From NCBI GenBank assembly GCA_039029355.1, contig JBCCGI010000018.1:54987-118986 (forward strand): a DNA stretch of 64,000 nucleotides, given 5' to 3'. The notes beneath the pieces are model-generated. The model worked only from the letters and a program-made list of their open reading frames with translations, had not been told where the DNA came from and did no database searches. This stretch comes from JBCCGI01 sp039029355. GTDB taxonomy: Bacteria > Planctomycetota > UBA1135 > GCA-002686595. Position 1 is the stretch's first letter. The number at the start of each line of letters is the position of its first letter. The position numbers were made by a program, and so were the translations under genes. Below are positions 1 to 7,019 of this stretch, one piece after another.

Positions 1-653
1 GGCAGGTGGTCCGGCGAGCCGTCGCGCAGCTCGGCCAGCGTCGCCCAGCCGTCGTCCTTGGGCGACAGGAAGGGCTTCAGCTCCTCGCCGTCGGCGCCGC
101 GCGTCGGCCACGCGATGTCGACGTCGGGGTCGGCCCAGTGCAGCCCGCGCTCGGAGTCCGGCGACCAGCCCGAGTGCGTGACGAGGTAGCAGAAGAGCGC
201 GCTCTCCGACGTCACCAAGAAGCCGTGCGCGAAGCCCGGCGGCACCCACAGCTGGCGGCAGTTCTCCTCCGACAGGTACACGCCGCCCCAGCGACCGAAG
301 GTGGGGGAGTCGGTGCGGATGTCGACCGCGACGTCGAAGACCTCGCCGTGCGGCACCCAGACGAGCTTGCCCTGGCCCTGGGGGTACTGCCAGTGCAGCC
401 CCCGCAGCACGCCGCGCACCGAGTACGAGCTATTGATCTGCTTCGGGGCCTCGGGAACGCCGTAGTCGCGCGCGTAGGCCTCGCCGTTCCACGGGATCTG
501 GAACCAGCCGCGCGGCGGGTCGAACGGGTCGTGCATGAGGCGCGTCTGAACGACCCGCAGGCCGAGCTCCTCGGCCTGGGCCACGTCGGCCTCGTCGTCG
601 CGCCTGTACCGCTCGGGGTACTCGGCTCCCGGCTGCTGACGTCCTCTCACCAT
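1..653 (-). CDS. rfbC: dTDP-4-dehydrorhamnose 3,5-epimerase (3' end cut by window edge)
   Basis: The open frame runs leftward from an ATG at 653 and leaves the window after about 217 residues. The product is a cupin-fold RmlC/RfbC enzyme, which epimerises C3 and C5 of dTDP-4-keto-6-deoxyglucose in dTDP-L-rhamnose synthesis for surface polysaccharide. Family landmarks visible in order are RGWFQ, the active-site segment VLRGLHWQYPQGQGKLV, GEVFDVAVDIR, the SPTFGRW strand and the PPGFAHGF loop. About 25 charged residues precede the usual family N-terminus, so the true start could be further in; no Shine-Dalgarno sequence decides it. Other rml genes are not visible and may lie beyond the left edge. 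Confidence 0.9.
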   Translation of the reverse strand, partial: MVRGRQQPGAEYPERYRRDDEADVAQAEELGLRVVQTRLMHDPFDPPRGWFQIPWNGEAYARDYGVPEAPKQINSSYSVRGVLRGLHWQYPQGQGKLVWVPHGEVFDVAVDIRTDSPTFGRWGGVYLSEENCRQLWVPPGFAHGFLVTSESALFCYLVTHSGWSPDSERGLHWADPDVDIAWPTRGADGEELKPFLSPKDDGWATLAELRDGSPDHL

Positions 654-718
654 GCTTGTTTTTGGGGGGGGCTGGGGGTCGTGGGGGCCCGAGATCGTAG
701 CCGGTGCCGCGCGGCGCA

Positions 719-762
719 AAATAGAAAAGGCGCCCCCTCCGGACGAGCCGAAGGGGGCGCCG
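719..762 (-). terminator. Rho-independent terminator of the mddA-like gene
   Basis: On the minus strand a ten-base arm GGCGCCCCCT (761-752) pairs perfectly with AGGGGGCGCC (738-729) and is followed at once by the T-rich run TTTTCTATTT. It lies 25 bases past the stop of the methyltransferase gene and separates it from rfbC. It is the clearest intrinsic terminator in the window. Confidence 0.85.
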
Positions 763-786
763 TTTCCCGGGCCGGCCTAAAGAACC

Positions 787-1575
787 CTACTTCCCCTTGC
801 CCGGGAAGGGCACCAGAGCGCCCACGCGCCGCCGGTACTCGCGGTAACCCTCGCCGTGGCGCGCCACCAGGGTGCGCTCCTCGATCGTCACGCCGAGGAC
901 CATGTAGGAGCTCAGCGCGACGGCCAGCACCAGGTGGTCCAGCGTCATGGCGGGGGTGATCCAGAGGCCGAGCAGGAAGCCGGTCATGATCGGGTGGCGG
1001 TCGAAGCGGTACATGAAGCGCACCATCAGCGGCGCCGCCTTCGGCTCCTGGCCGCGGAAGTTGCGCCACACCTGCTTGAGGCCGAAGAGCTCGAAGTGGT
1101 CGATCGCGAAGGAGGCGGCGAAGAGGTAGGCCCAGCCCATCACGGCGAGCCCGGTCAGGCCCCAGGCGAGCACGGGGGTCTCGATCGTCCAGACCGCGTC
1201 CGGCAGCGGCTGCCAGAAGAACATCATCGAGGAGACCAGGATGCCGGTGATCAGGACGAAGGTGGGGCGCTCCATCGGCTCGGGGATGACCTGGGTCCAG
1301 CGCTGCTTGAAGGCCGGCCGCGCCATCACGACGTGCTGCAGGCCGAAGAGGGCGATGAAGACCAGGTTGAAGGCGATCGCGCCGCCGGTCGACTCGATCG
1401 CGACCGGCCCGCCGGTGAAGGGCACGACGCCGAGCGAGGCGGCGATCAGCCAGCAGAGTCCGGCGACGCCGACCGCGTAGCTGGCGACGCCGTAAAGGAG
1501 AATCCCGACGCGGGAGAGGGCGGAGGAGGCGGCCGGCGTGGCGGCGGCGGAGAGGGTGGTGGCTTCGGTGCGCAT
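787..1575 (-). CDS. mddA: MddA/NnrU-like S-methyltransferase, integral membrane
   Basis: This 262-residue protein resembles methanethiol S-methyltransferase (MddA) and the wider isoprenylcysteine methyltransferase superfamily. MddA uses S-adenosylmethionine to methylate methanethiol to dimethyl sulfide. About six hydrophobic segments are visible. The family signature is present: LFGLQHVVMARP in the first third, the FELFGLKQVW segment, then RHPIMTGFLLGLWITP and the C-terminal EERTL..HGEGYREYRRRV, which form the cofactor-binding end in this superfamily. It is followed by a strong terminator and preceded by the candidate selenoprotein gene in the same orientation. The substrate is inferred: a small thiol or selenol is plausible, but a generic NnrU-type role cannot be excluded. 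Confidence 0.7.
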   Translation of the reverse strand: MRTEATTLSAAATPAASSALSRVGILLYGVASYAVGVAGLCWLIAASLGVVPFTGGPVAIESTGGAIAFNLVFIALFGLQHVVMARPAFKQRWTQVIPEPMERPTFVLITGILVSSMMFFWQPLPDAVWTIETPVLAWGLTGLAVMGWAYLFAASFAIDHFELFGLKQVWRNFRGQEPKAAPLMVRFMYRFDRHPIMTGFLLGLWITPAMTLDHLVLAVALSSYMVLGVTIEERTLVARHGEGYREYRRRVGALVPFPGKGK

Positions 1576-1766
1576 GGGTCTGGTGGGCCTTTTCGGGGTC
1601 TTGGGTTCACCAGGCCGTGGCGCGGCGGGCGGGGGGCGGCTGCCACCGAAGTCGGATTTTTGGACCCGGGGCGTCCCGGGCGCTCGGGGCGCCGTAAAAC
1701 GACCCGCGCCCCGCCCGCCGAGCCGATGAGGGCCCGGAGGAGCGGGGCGCGGGGAGCGCAGGGGGC

Positions 1767-1783
1767 TGTAGCCCCGGGCTACA
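1767..1783 (-). other. Perfect inverted repeat at the 3' end of the HMA gene
   Basis: TGTAGCCC and GGGCTACA are separated by one base and overlap the TAG stop of the HMA lipoprotein gene. No T-run follows, so it may be a weak transcript-end hairpin or chance. Confidence 0.35.
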
Positions 1784-2309
1784 TGCCGGAGACGGGGGCC
1801 AGCATCGAGAAGGCCACCTCGGACTCCGTCAGGACCTCTTCGACCGCGGCGACGGAGAACGTCTCCGGGTCGGCAACGAGGATCTCGATCTCTTCTTCGA
1901 AGTACACGTCAAGCGCGCCGGCGCGCTCGATCAAGGCCGCACGGACCTTGCCAGCGGTAACCGCTCACGTGATGCCGGAATCGACGGTGTACTTGCCCTT
2001 CGCGAGCGGGCGCTCGACGCGCTCGAAGGACTCCAGCTTCATGCCGTTGTCCTCGAAGGCCTTGGCGACCTCCATCTCGCTGAGGTCAGCGCCGGGAGAG
2101 AGCTGGAACACCGCGCGTGCCCCGCTCATGTGAAGGTCGGCGATTCCGTCCAGGGAAGTCATGGCCGCACGGGCCTTGGTGGCTGCGCTTCAGGCGCCGC
2201 CGGAGGCCTCGACCACGTACACCATCTCCTTGGTCGTCCCCAGCCCCAGCGTGGAGCAGGAAGCCAGGAGAACCCCGAGGAGGGGCAGGAGTAGCTTCAG
2301 TTTTGACAT
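1779..2309 (-). CDS. Candidate double-selenocysteine two-domain HMA lipoprotein (two in-frame TGA codons)
   Basis: One continuous frame runs from ATG (2309-2307) to TAG (1781-1779), 176 residues, if the TGA codons at 2192-2190 and 1967-1965 are read through as residues 40 and 115. Residues 1-18 are a lipoprotein signal ending LLASC. Residues about 28-95 and 105-172 each show the beta-alpha-beta-beta-alpha-beta pattern of heavy-metal-associated domains. In the second domain the motif is G-I-T-(TGA)-A-V-T followed by KVRAAL, so the TGA replaces the first Cys of GMTCxxC. In the first domain it is G-G-A-(TGA)-S-A-A followed by KARAAM, one residue offset. Neither domain keeps the second Cys. SECIS-like hairpins follow both TGAs. 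There is no frameshift, and GC-rich codon use continues to the end. An exported metal- or redox-active role is inferred. A pseudogene with two nonsense mutations is the alternative but fits the positions poorly. No Shine-Dalgarno site is seen. Confidence 0.75.
1932..1950 (-). promoter_or_regulatory. SECIS-like hairpin after the second in-frame TGA
   Basis: Minus-strand bases CAAGGTC (1950-1944) and GGCCTTG (1938-1932) form a seven-pair stem with one G-U pair, closing the loop CGTGC (1943-1939). The loop begins 21 bases after the TGA at 1967-1965 and has G as its second base. Known bacterial SECIS elements have a short stem-loop roughly 16-37 bases past the UGA with a G in the first two loop bases. 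A second small hairpin, GCGG-TTA-CCGC, follows the TGA directly. Confidence 0.6.
2160..2178 (-). promoter_or_regulatory. SECIS-like hairpin after the first in-frame TGA
   Basis: Minus-strand bases CAAGGCC (2178-2172) and GGCCATG (2166-2160) pair with one internal A-A mismatch around the loop CGTGC (2171-2167). The loop starts 18 bases after the TGA at 2192-2190. Loop sequence and placement match those of the hairpin after the second TGA. Because both hairpins encode the similar K-x-R-A-A helix, protein conservation explains part of the likeness. Confidence 0.55.
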
Positions 2310-2409
2310 CGGATTTCTGGTTTTAGACAGGTTCGTCGGGCGGCTGGGCCCCCGGAAGGGGACGTACTCGACCGCCCGATGTTAGCGGGGGCTTCGCGCC
2401 GGTGTGCCC

Positions 2410-3714
2410 TCAGGATTCGACGATTGCGATCATCTGCTCCAGGGAGGCCCGGGCGTCCCGGATCAGCGCCTCGCGCTCGGCCTCGGAGAGCCGATCGCGG
2501 CGCATGGTGGTCTCCTCGACCACGTCGCCCGCCAACACCCGGTTGATGCCGGGGGCCTCGCCCTTCCTGAGCAGGTCGAGCATGCCGGCCAGGTGGGGGG
2601 GATCGTTGCGGCTCATGGTGGCGCAGCCGCAGCCGGCCTGCTCGAAGCTGGGGACGTCGGCCAGGTGGCGCACTTCGACGCCGCGGAGGGCGCCCTGCTG
2701 GCGCGCGTTGCGGACGAAGTGCCCCTCGGTGCCGATGGCGAGCTTGTCGCCGGCCTGCGCCTTCTCGACCTCCGCCCACAGGTAGTTCGTGCTGCCGCTG
2801 CCGTCGGCGGCGAGGACCGCTTCCAGCGGCGACTCGGGGTGGATCAGGACGCGGTAGCCCTGCTCCTTCCAGTAGGTCGCCATGTCGGCGGTGAAGATGG
2901 TGTGCACGCCGCACTCCGAACCCCACAGCAGCACGCGCGCGCGGTCGAGCGCGTCGAGCCCGACGTCCTCGATCCGGATCGCGCCCCGGCGCGGGTCGGG
3001 CAGCTGCAGCAGGTCGTCGCCTCCGAGCCCCAGCCGGTGCGCGGTGTTGCGCCCCAGGTGGTGGTCGGGCACGAACAGCACGCGCTTCCCCTGCTCGAGC
3101 GCCCAGGTGAGTACGGCCGGCGCGTTCGAGCTGGTGCACACCGCGCCGCCGGTCGAGCCGGCCAACGCCTTCACGCGGCCCGACGTGTTCATGTATGCGA
3201 CCGCCAAGAGGTCGTCGCCGTAGCGCTCGCGCAGCTGGTCGGCGACCGGCAGCACCATGTGCTCCTTCGCGAGGAGCTCCATCGTGCAGCCCGCCTTGGG
3301 GTTGGTGATCCAGACGCTCTGGTCGTCGTGCGCCAGGATCGCGATCGACTCGGCCATGAAGTGCACGGCGGACTCGACGATGACCTTTTTGTCGGGGTTG
3401 TTGCGCGCCTGCAGCGCCAGCTGGTAGCTGTCCGCGACCGAGCCGCCGAAGTGCTCGATCAGCTTCACGATCTCGCCGCCCATGTAATAGTGCGCAAGCA
3501 GCAGGAGCTGGTCTCCGAAGTGGTCCTGCGCGGGGCGCACGTAGCGCTCCAGGTAGGCCACCACCGTCTCGGGGAGGCGATCCGGCAGCGCCATGAACTC
3601 CTCGGCGTACGGCTTGAACTCGGCCTGGTACCAGTCCAGCGGGAGGTCGGTCTGGCAGACGGGGACGTCGGGATGGAGGACGATCCCGGTGGAGGGCGGT
3701 GCGGTGGGGCTCAT
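2410..3714 (-). CDS. nadA: Quinolinate synthase
   Basis: This 434-residue NadA condenses iminoaspartate with dihydroxyacetone phosphate to quinolinate in NAD synthesis and binds a 4Fe-4S cluster. Visible landmarks are LLAHYYMGGEI near the N-terminus, NPKAGCTM, the YMNTSGRVKAL and CTSSNAP segments, VPDHHLGRNTA, GSECGVHT and, late, the GCGCATMSRNDP segment; the first, third and last of the Cys groups are the expected cluster ligands. The start at 3714 is preferred because the 20 residues encoded upstream in frame (to 3774) do not look like NadA and would invade the promoter space of the divergent HAD gene. The 100 bases between its stop and the HMA gene leave open whether they share a transcript. 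Confidence 0.93.
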   Translation of the reverse strand: MSPTAPPSTGIVLHPDVPVCQTDLPLDWYQAEFKPYAEEFMALPDRLPETVVAYLERYVRPAQDHFGDQLLLLAHYYMGGEIVKLIEHFGGSVADSYQLALQARNNPDKKVIVESAVHFMAESIAILAHDDQSVWITNPKAGCTMELLAKEHMVLPVADQLRERYGDDLLAVAYMNTSGRVKALAGSTGGAVCTSSNAPAVLTWALEQGKRVLFVPDHHLGRNTAHRLGLGGDDLLQLPDPRRGAIRIEDVGLDALDRARVLLWGSECGVHTIFTADMATYWKEQGYRVLIHPESPLEAVLAADGSGSTNYLWAEVEKAQAGDKLAIGTEGHFVRNARQQGALRGVEVRHLADVPSFEQAGCGCATMSRNDPPHLAGMLDLLRKGEAPGINRVLAGDVVEETTMRRDRLSEAEREALIRDARASLEQMIAIVES

Positions 3715-3810
3715 GTGCTTCGATAGGCCTTGGGCGTGCGGCCACGGAGTCCCACAGGCTAACAAACTCGCCACCCCGCCCGAGATCGCCTATCCTTCGC
3801 GCCCCCCGCC

Positions 3811-3817
3811 AAGGAGG
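3811..3817 (+). promoter_or_regulatory. Shine-Dalgarno site of the HAD gene
   Basis: AAGGAGG lies five bases before the ATG at 3823. It fixes the start of the HAD gene and is one of few strong ribosome binding sites in the window. Confidence 0.8.
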
Positions 3818-3822
3818 AGCAC

Positions 3823-4713
3823 ATGGCGATCCGAATCCTCAGCGACTTCGACGGCGTCTGGACCGACCAGGCGACCGAAGCCGAGCACGTCAAGGCCTAC
3901 CAGCATCGCGAGGCCGCGCGCCTCGCCGGCGTCGACGCGGACGAGGCGCGGCGCGACTTCGCGGAGTACCGCGGGCGCGTGCTCGAGGAGCCGCACCGCT
4001 TCGGCTGGACGCCGGACGGGCGCATCACGGCCTACGCCGACGAAGACCCCTTCTGCGAGCCGAACTCGATCGCCGGCTGGATCGAGTCGGTGGCGGACTC
4101 CGACGAGCGCGCGGGCCGCTACCGCGACGCGATCCTCGCGGAGGGCTTCGCGAACCTGACGGCCTTCGCCGACCACTGCTTCCTCACGGCGACGGGCACG
4201 TTCCGCGAGGAGCATCCGCCCGCCCTGGTCGACGGCGCCGGGGAGGTCTTCCAGGCGCTGCACGATGCGGGGGCAGAGGTGGTGGTGTGCTCGAACTCGG
4301 GCTCCGAGAAGGTCGTCGGCTGGCTGCGCCACGCGGGCGTCGATGCCGGCGAGGACGAGGGCCACCTGGTCCGCGTGCACGGCAACGCCGGCAAGTGGGC
4401 CCTCGGCGCCAGCGACCGCGCGATCGCCGTGGGCGGTCGCACGATCTTCGTCGACCGGCCGAAGTACCACACCGTGTTCGAAGAGGAGCGCCCGGACGTC
4501 GTGATCGGCGACGTCTTCTCGCTCGACCTGGCGCTGCCGCACGTGCTGCGCGGCGAGGGCGCGCCCTTCGCTCCGCGCCTGCTCGCCCTGCGCCGGCACC
4601 CGCACACGCCCGGGTGGATCGCCGCGACCCGGGCCGACGGCGCGATCGACCTCTTGGTCGACCGGGTCGCCGAGCTCGTGCCCACCGTCCGAGAGCTCGC
4701 GGTCCAGGCATGA
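3823..4713 (+). CDS. HAD-superfamily hydrolase (phosphatase-like)
   Basis: A 296-residue cytoplasmic protein of the haloacid dehalogenase superfamily. Motif I is at the very N-terminus (LSDFDGVWTD, nucleophile D8 and acid D10), motif II is the VVVCSNSGSEK segment in the middle, and motif IV is GDVFSLDLAL near residue 229. A large insertion between motif I and motif II would be the cap domain. Phosphate-ester hydrolysis is the likely chemistry; the substrate is not evident. Its TGA overlaps the ATG of the following transporter by four bases, so the two are probably translated together, and a phosphorylated small molecule handled by both is a reasonable guess. Confidence 0.75.
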   Translation: MAIRILSDFDGVWTDQATEAEHVKAYQHREAARLAGVDADEARRDFAEYRGRVLEEPHRFGWTPDGRITAYADEDPFCEPNSIAGWIESVADSDERAGRYRDAILAEGFANLTAFADHCFLTATGTFREEHPPALVDGAGEVFQALHDAGAEVVVCSNSGSEKVVGWLRHAGVDAGEDEGHLVRVHGNAGKWALGASDRAIAVGGRTIFVDRPKYHTVFEEERPDVVIGDVFSLDLALPHVLRGEGAPFAPRLLALRRHPHTPGWIAATRADGAIDLLVDRVAELVPTVRELAVQA

Positions 4714-6245
4714 AGCCGAAGACCCTCGCCTTCGCCGCCGCGGCGCTCGCCTACGGCGTCCTGATCTTCGGCTTCTACAGCCGCCTGCCCGTAGGCGTGC
4801 AGGAGTTCCTGCCGATCCTCGGCCTGCTCCTGACGATCGCCTTCGTCGTCCAGCGGCTCCCGCGGATCGACGTCGGCCACACCGACGGGTTCCGGCGGCG
4901 TCGGCTGACGAACTGGTTGCCGCTTGGGCTGACCTACGCGTTCCTCTACATGGGGCGCTACAACCTGAAGGTCAGCAAGTTCGCCTTCGAGTCGATGTCG
5001 GACGGCTCGGGCGGAGCGCTGATGGGCAACGACGACTTCGGCGTCATCTTCATGGTGGGCACGATCACCTACGGGTGCTCGTTCCTCATCAACGGCCCCC
5101 TGACCGACCGCTACGGCGGGCGCTTCTCGATCCTGGTCGGCGCCGCCGGCGCGTCCGTCGCAAACGTGCTGATGGGGCTGGCGTCGTGGACGCTGCTCGA
5201 GCGCGGGCCGATGCACGAAGAGATCGCTGGCAGCTTCACGCCGATCTTTTCGGTGCTCTACGCGGCCAACATGTACTTCCAGAGCTTCGGCGCCGTGGCG
5301 ATCGTCAAGGTCAACGCGCCGTGGTTCCACGTGCGCGAGCGCGGCGTGTTCGGCGCGATCTTCGGCATCCTGATCTCGCTCGGGATCTACTTCGCCTACG
5401 ACTGGGGCGGGCTGATCCTCGAGCACGTCGGGCTGGCCTGGGTCTTCTTCGTGCCCGCCGTGCTGCTCGCGGTGTTCTGGGTGTTCGACTTCGCGGTGGT
5501 GCGCAACTCGCCGGCCGAGGCCGGCCAGAAGGACTTCGACACGGCGGACGCCTCCTCCGGCGACGACGGGCCGCAGCTATCGGCGCTCCAGGTCTTCAAG
5601 CGCATGCTGGCGAACCCGATCATCGTCACGATCGCGGGCATCGAGTTCTGCAGCGGCTTCCTGCGCCAGGCGATCATGCAGTGGTACCGCACGTTCGCGA
5701 AGCAGACCGACGCCGTGCTGGGCTTCAAGGACGACTTCGTCTACGAGCGCTGGGGCATGCTGCTCTGCTGCGCCGGCATCCTGGGCGGCGTCTTTGCGGG
5801 TGTGCTCTCGGACCACCTGTTCCAGTCGCGCCGCGGGCCGGTGGCGGGCGTGCTCTACACGATCATGTTCGTCGGGTCGCTGGTGCTGTGCGCTGCCTTC
5901 AAGACCCCGGTTGCCGGGCCGCTGGTCATCCTGATGTCGATGGCGGTCATCGGCGTCCACGGCATGCTCTCGGGCACCGCCTCGATGGACTTCGGCGGCC
6001 GCAAGAACGTGGGCGTCGCGGTCGGGATCATCGACGGCTTCGTCTACCTCGGGACCGGCGTGATGTCGTTGACCTACGCGATCCTGCTGCCGAAGGAGGA
6101 GCTCGACGCCTCCGGCCAGCTGGTCGGACCGGTGACCGACCCGGCGAACTGGTGGGCCTGGCCGGCGGCCATGGTGCCGCTCTCCCTGCTCGGCCTGGTG
6201 CTGACCCGCAAGGTCTGGCACGCCAAGCCCAAGGCCGCCAAGTAG
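4710..6245 (+). CDS. MFS transporter, organophosphate/anion antiporter-like
   Basis: A 511-residue inner-membrane protein with about twelve hydrophobic segments. After two N-terminal helices the LTYAFLYMGRYNLKVSK segment resembles the GlpT/UhpT branch (Y-x-x-R-x-N-x), and NGPLTDRYGGR is the typical loop 2-3 motif of the major facilitator superfamily; the second half repeats with GVFAGVLSDHLF. The start ATG at 4710 overlaps the HAD stop; the same frame is open further upstream but that part is the HAD gene's shadow. By family, exchange of phosphate for an organophosphate is possible; the true substrate is unknown. Confidence 0.75.
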   Translation: MKPKTLAFAAAALAYGVLIFGFYSRLPVGVQEFLPILGLLLTIAFVVQRLPRIDVGHTDGFRRRRLTNWLPLGLTYAFLYMGRYNLKVSKFAFESMSDGSGGALMGNDDFGVIFMVGTITYGCSFLINGPLTDRYGGRFSILVGAAGASVANVLMGLASWTLLERGPMHEEIAGSFTPIFSVLYAANMYFQSFGAVAIVKVNAPWFHVRERGVFGAIFGILISLGIYFAYDWGGLILEHVGLAWVFFVPAVLLAVFWVFDFAVVRNSPAEAGQKDFDTADASSGDDGPQLSALQVFKRMLANPIIVTIAGIEFCSGFLRQAIMQWYRTFAKQTDAVLGFKDDFVYERWGMLLCCAGILGGVFAGVLSDHLFQSRRGPVAGVLYTIMFVGSLVLCAAFKTPVAGPLVILMSMAVIGVHGMLSGTASMDFGGRKNVGVAVGIIDGFVYLGTGVMSLTYAILLPKEELDASGQLVGPVTDPANWWAWPAAMVPLSLLGLVLTRKVWHAKPKAAK

Positions 6246-6250
6246 TCGGC

Positions 6251-6520
6251 GTGGTGCGGAACGTACACGCCTGGAAGACCCGCACGCCCGAGGGCGAGCG
6301 GCGCGAGGTGAAGGCGCACTTCTTCGCCAAGAAGTGGACGCTGAAGGCCAAGGTCCGCGGCGAGGAGTCGTGGACCGAGTACGACGAGCCGCTGCTCGAC
6401 GACCTGATCGACCTGCGCCTGATCCTCTTCAACAAGTACCAGCGCCACCGGACGGCCTGGGAGCACGTCGAGAGCGTCGAGAAGCTGATCCGCGAGCGCG
6501 GCGGCTCCTGGGAGGACTAG
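6251..6520 (+). CDS. Small charged conserved-type protein of unknown function
   Basis: An 89-residue frame beginning with two consecutive GTG codons (6251 or 6254), five bases after the MFS stop. It is hydrophilic, with KAHFFAKKWTLKAKVRG in the centre, then an acidic stretch with LLDDLIDLRLILFNKYQRH and a C-terminal helix. There is no signal peptide or membrane segment. I do not recognise the family. Position suggests co-transcription with the HAD and MFS genes. Its stop shares CTAG with the stop of the convergent gene. Confidence 0.6.
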   Translation: MVRNVHAWKTRTPEGERREVKAHFFAKKWTLKAKVRGEESWTEYDEPLLDDLIDLRLILFNKYQRHRTAWEHVESVEKLIRERGGSWED

Positions 6521-7002
6521 GCCGCCCGGCGCGCCGGGTCTGCGTCCTCCTCCTCCTCCGCGGACGCCGCGGCGTCGGCGGAGGGAGCGCCCGCACGCGC
6601 CGCGTCCAGCGCCGCGTTGATCAGCGCGCAGAGCTCGTGCAGCTGATCCTCTTTCCGGATCCGGCAGGGTCCCGGATCGCGTCCCGCCGCGACCTCGAAC
6701 AGGTGCATCTTGAAGCGGTGGATCGGGCCCGCGACGCGGAAGGTCGTCAGCACGCCGATGGCGAAGATCGGCGGCAGCAGCAGCACGAACGAGGTCAGCA
6801 GCACGCTGATCAGGAGGCCGGGCACCTCCTGCTGCAGGTACTCGCCGCCGGTGGGCATACCCGAGGCGACGCGCGTCAGGGACTGCGCGAGCAGCACCGT
6901 CTGCGCGGTGAGCGCGAGCGTGCAGAAGCCGAGGAACAGGAATACGAGCTTCAGCTGGAAGCCCGGGACGATCTTGCGGCGGCGCTTGTAGGTGTGGGTC
7001 AT
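6517..7002 (-). CDS. Two-helix membrane protein with HAMP-like domain
   Basis: A 161-residue protein: basic N-terminus, a first membrane segment at about 16-36, a short external loop, a second segment at about 60-85, then a HAMP-like linker (FRVAGPIHRFKMHLFEVAAG and a later RKEDQLHELCALIN) and an Ala/Glu-rich tail. It resembles a chemoreceptor or kinase cut off right after its HAMP region, a form known as small free-standing HAMP proteins. It is the last gene of the minus operon that starts with pseudopilin genes, 17 bases after the HEAT gene. A role in sensing or in assembling that machinery is inference only. Confidence 0.6.
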   Translation of the reverse strand: MTHTYKRRRKIVPGFQLKLVFLFLGFCTLALTAQTVLLAQSLTRVASGMPTGGEYLQQEVPGLLISVLLTSFVLLLPPIFAIGVLTTFRVAGPIHRFKMHLFEVAAGRDPGPCRIRKEDQLHELCALINAALDAARAGAPSADAAASAEEEEDADPARRAA

Positions 7003-7019
7003 GGCGGGGGATGGGGGAC

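Noticed and set aside
1779..2309. Interpreting the HMA frame as a pseudogene, or as two short genes separated by TGA stops.
   Set aside because: Both TGAs fall on or beside the metal-site Cys position, no frameshift or other stop is present, and the short pieces (39 and 61-65 residues) would each be half a domain. A pseudogene is kept only as the alternative.
3714..3774. Upstream NadA start at 3774.
   Set aside because: The extra 20 residues do not resemble NadA and would reduce the divergent promoter region with the HAD gene.
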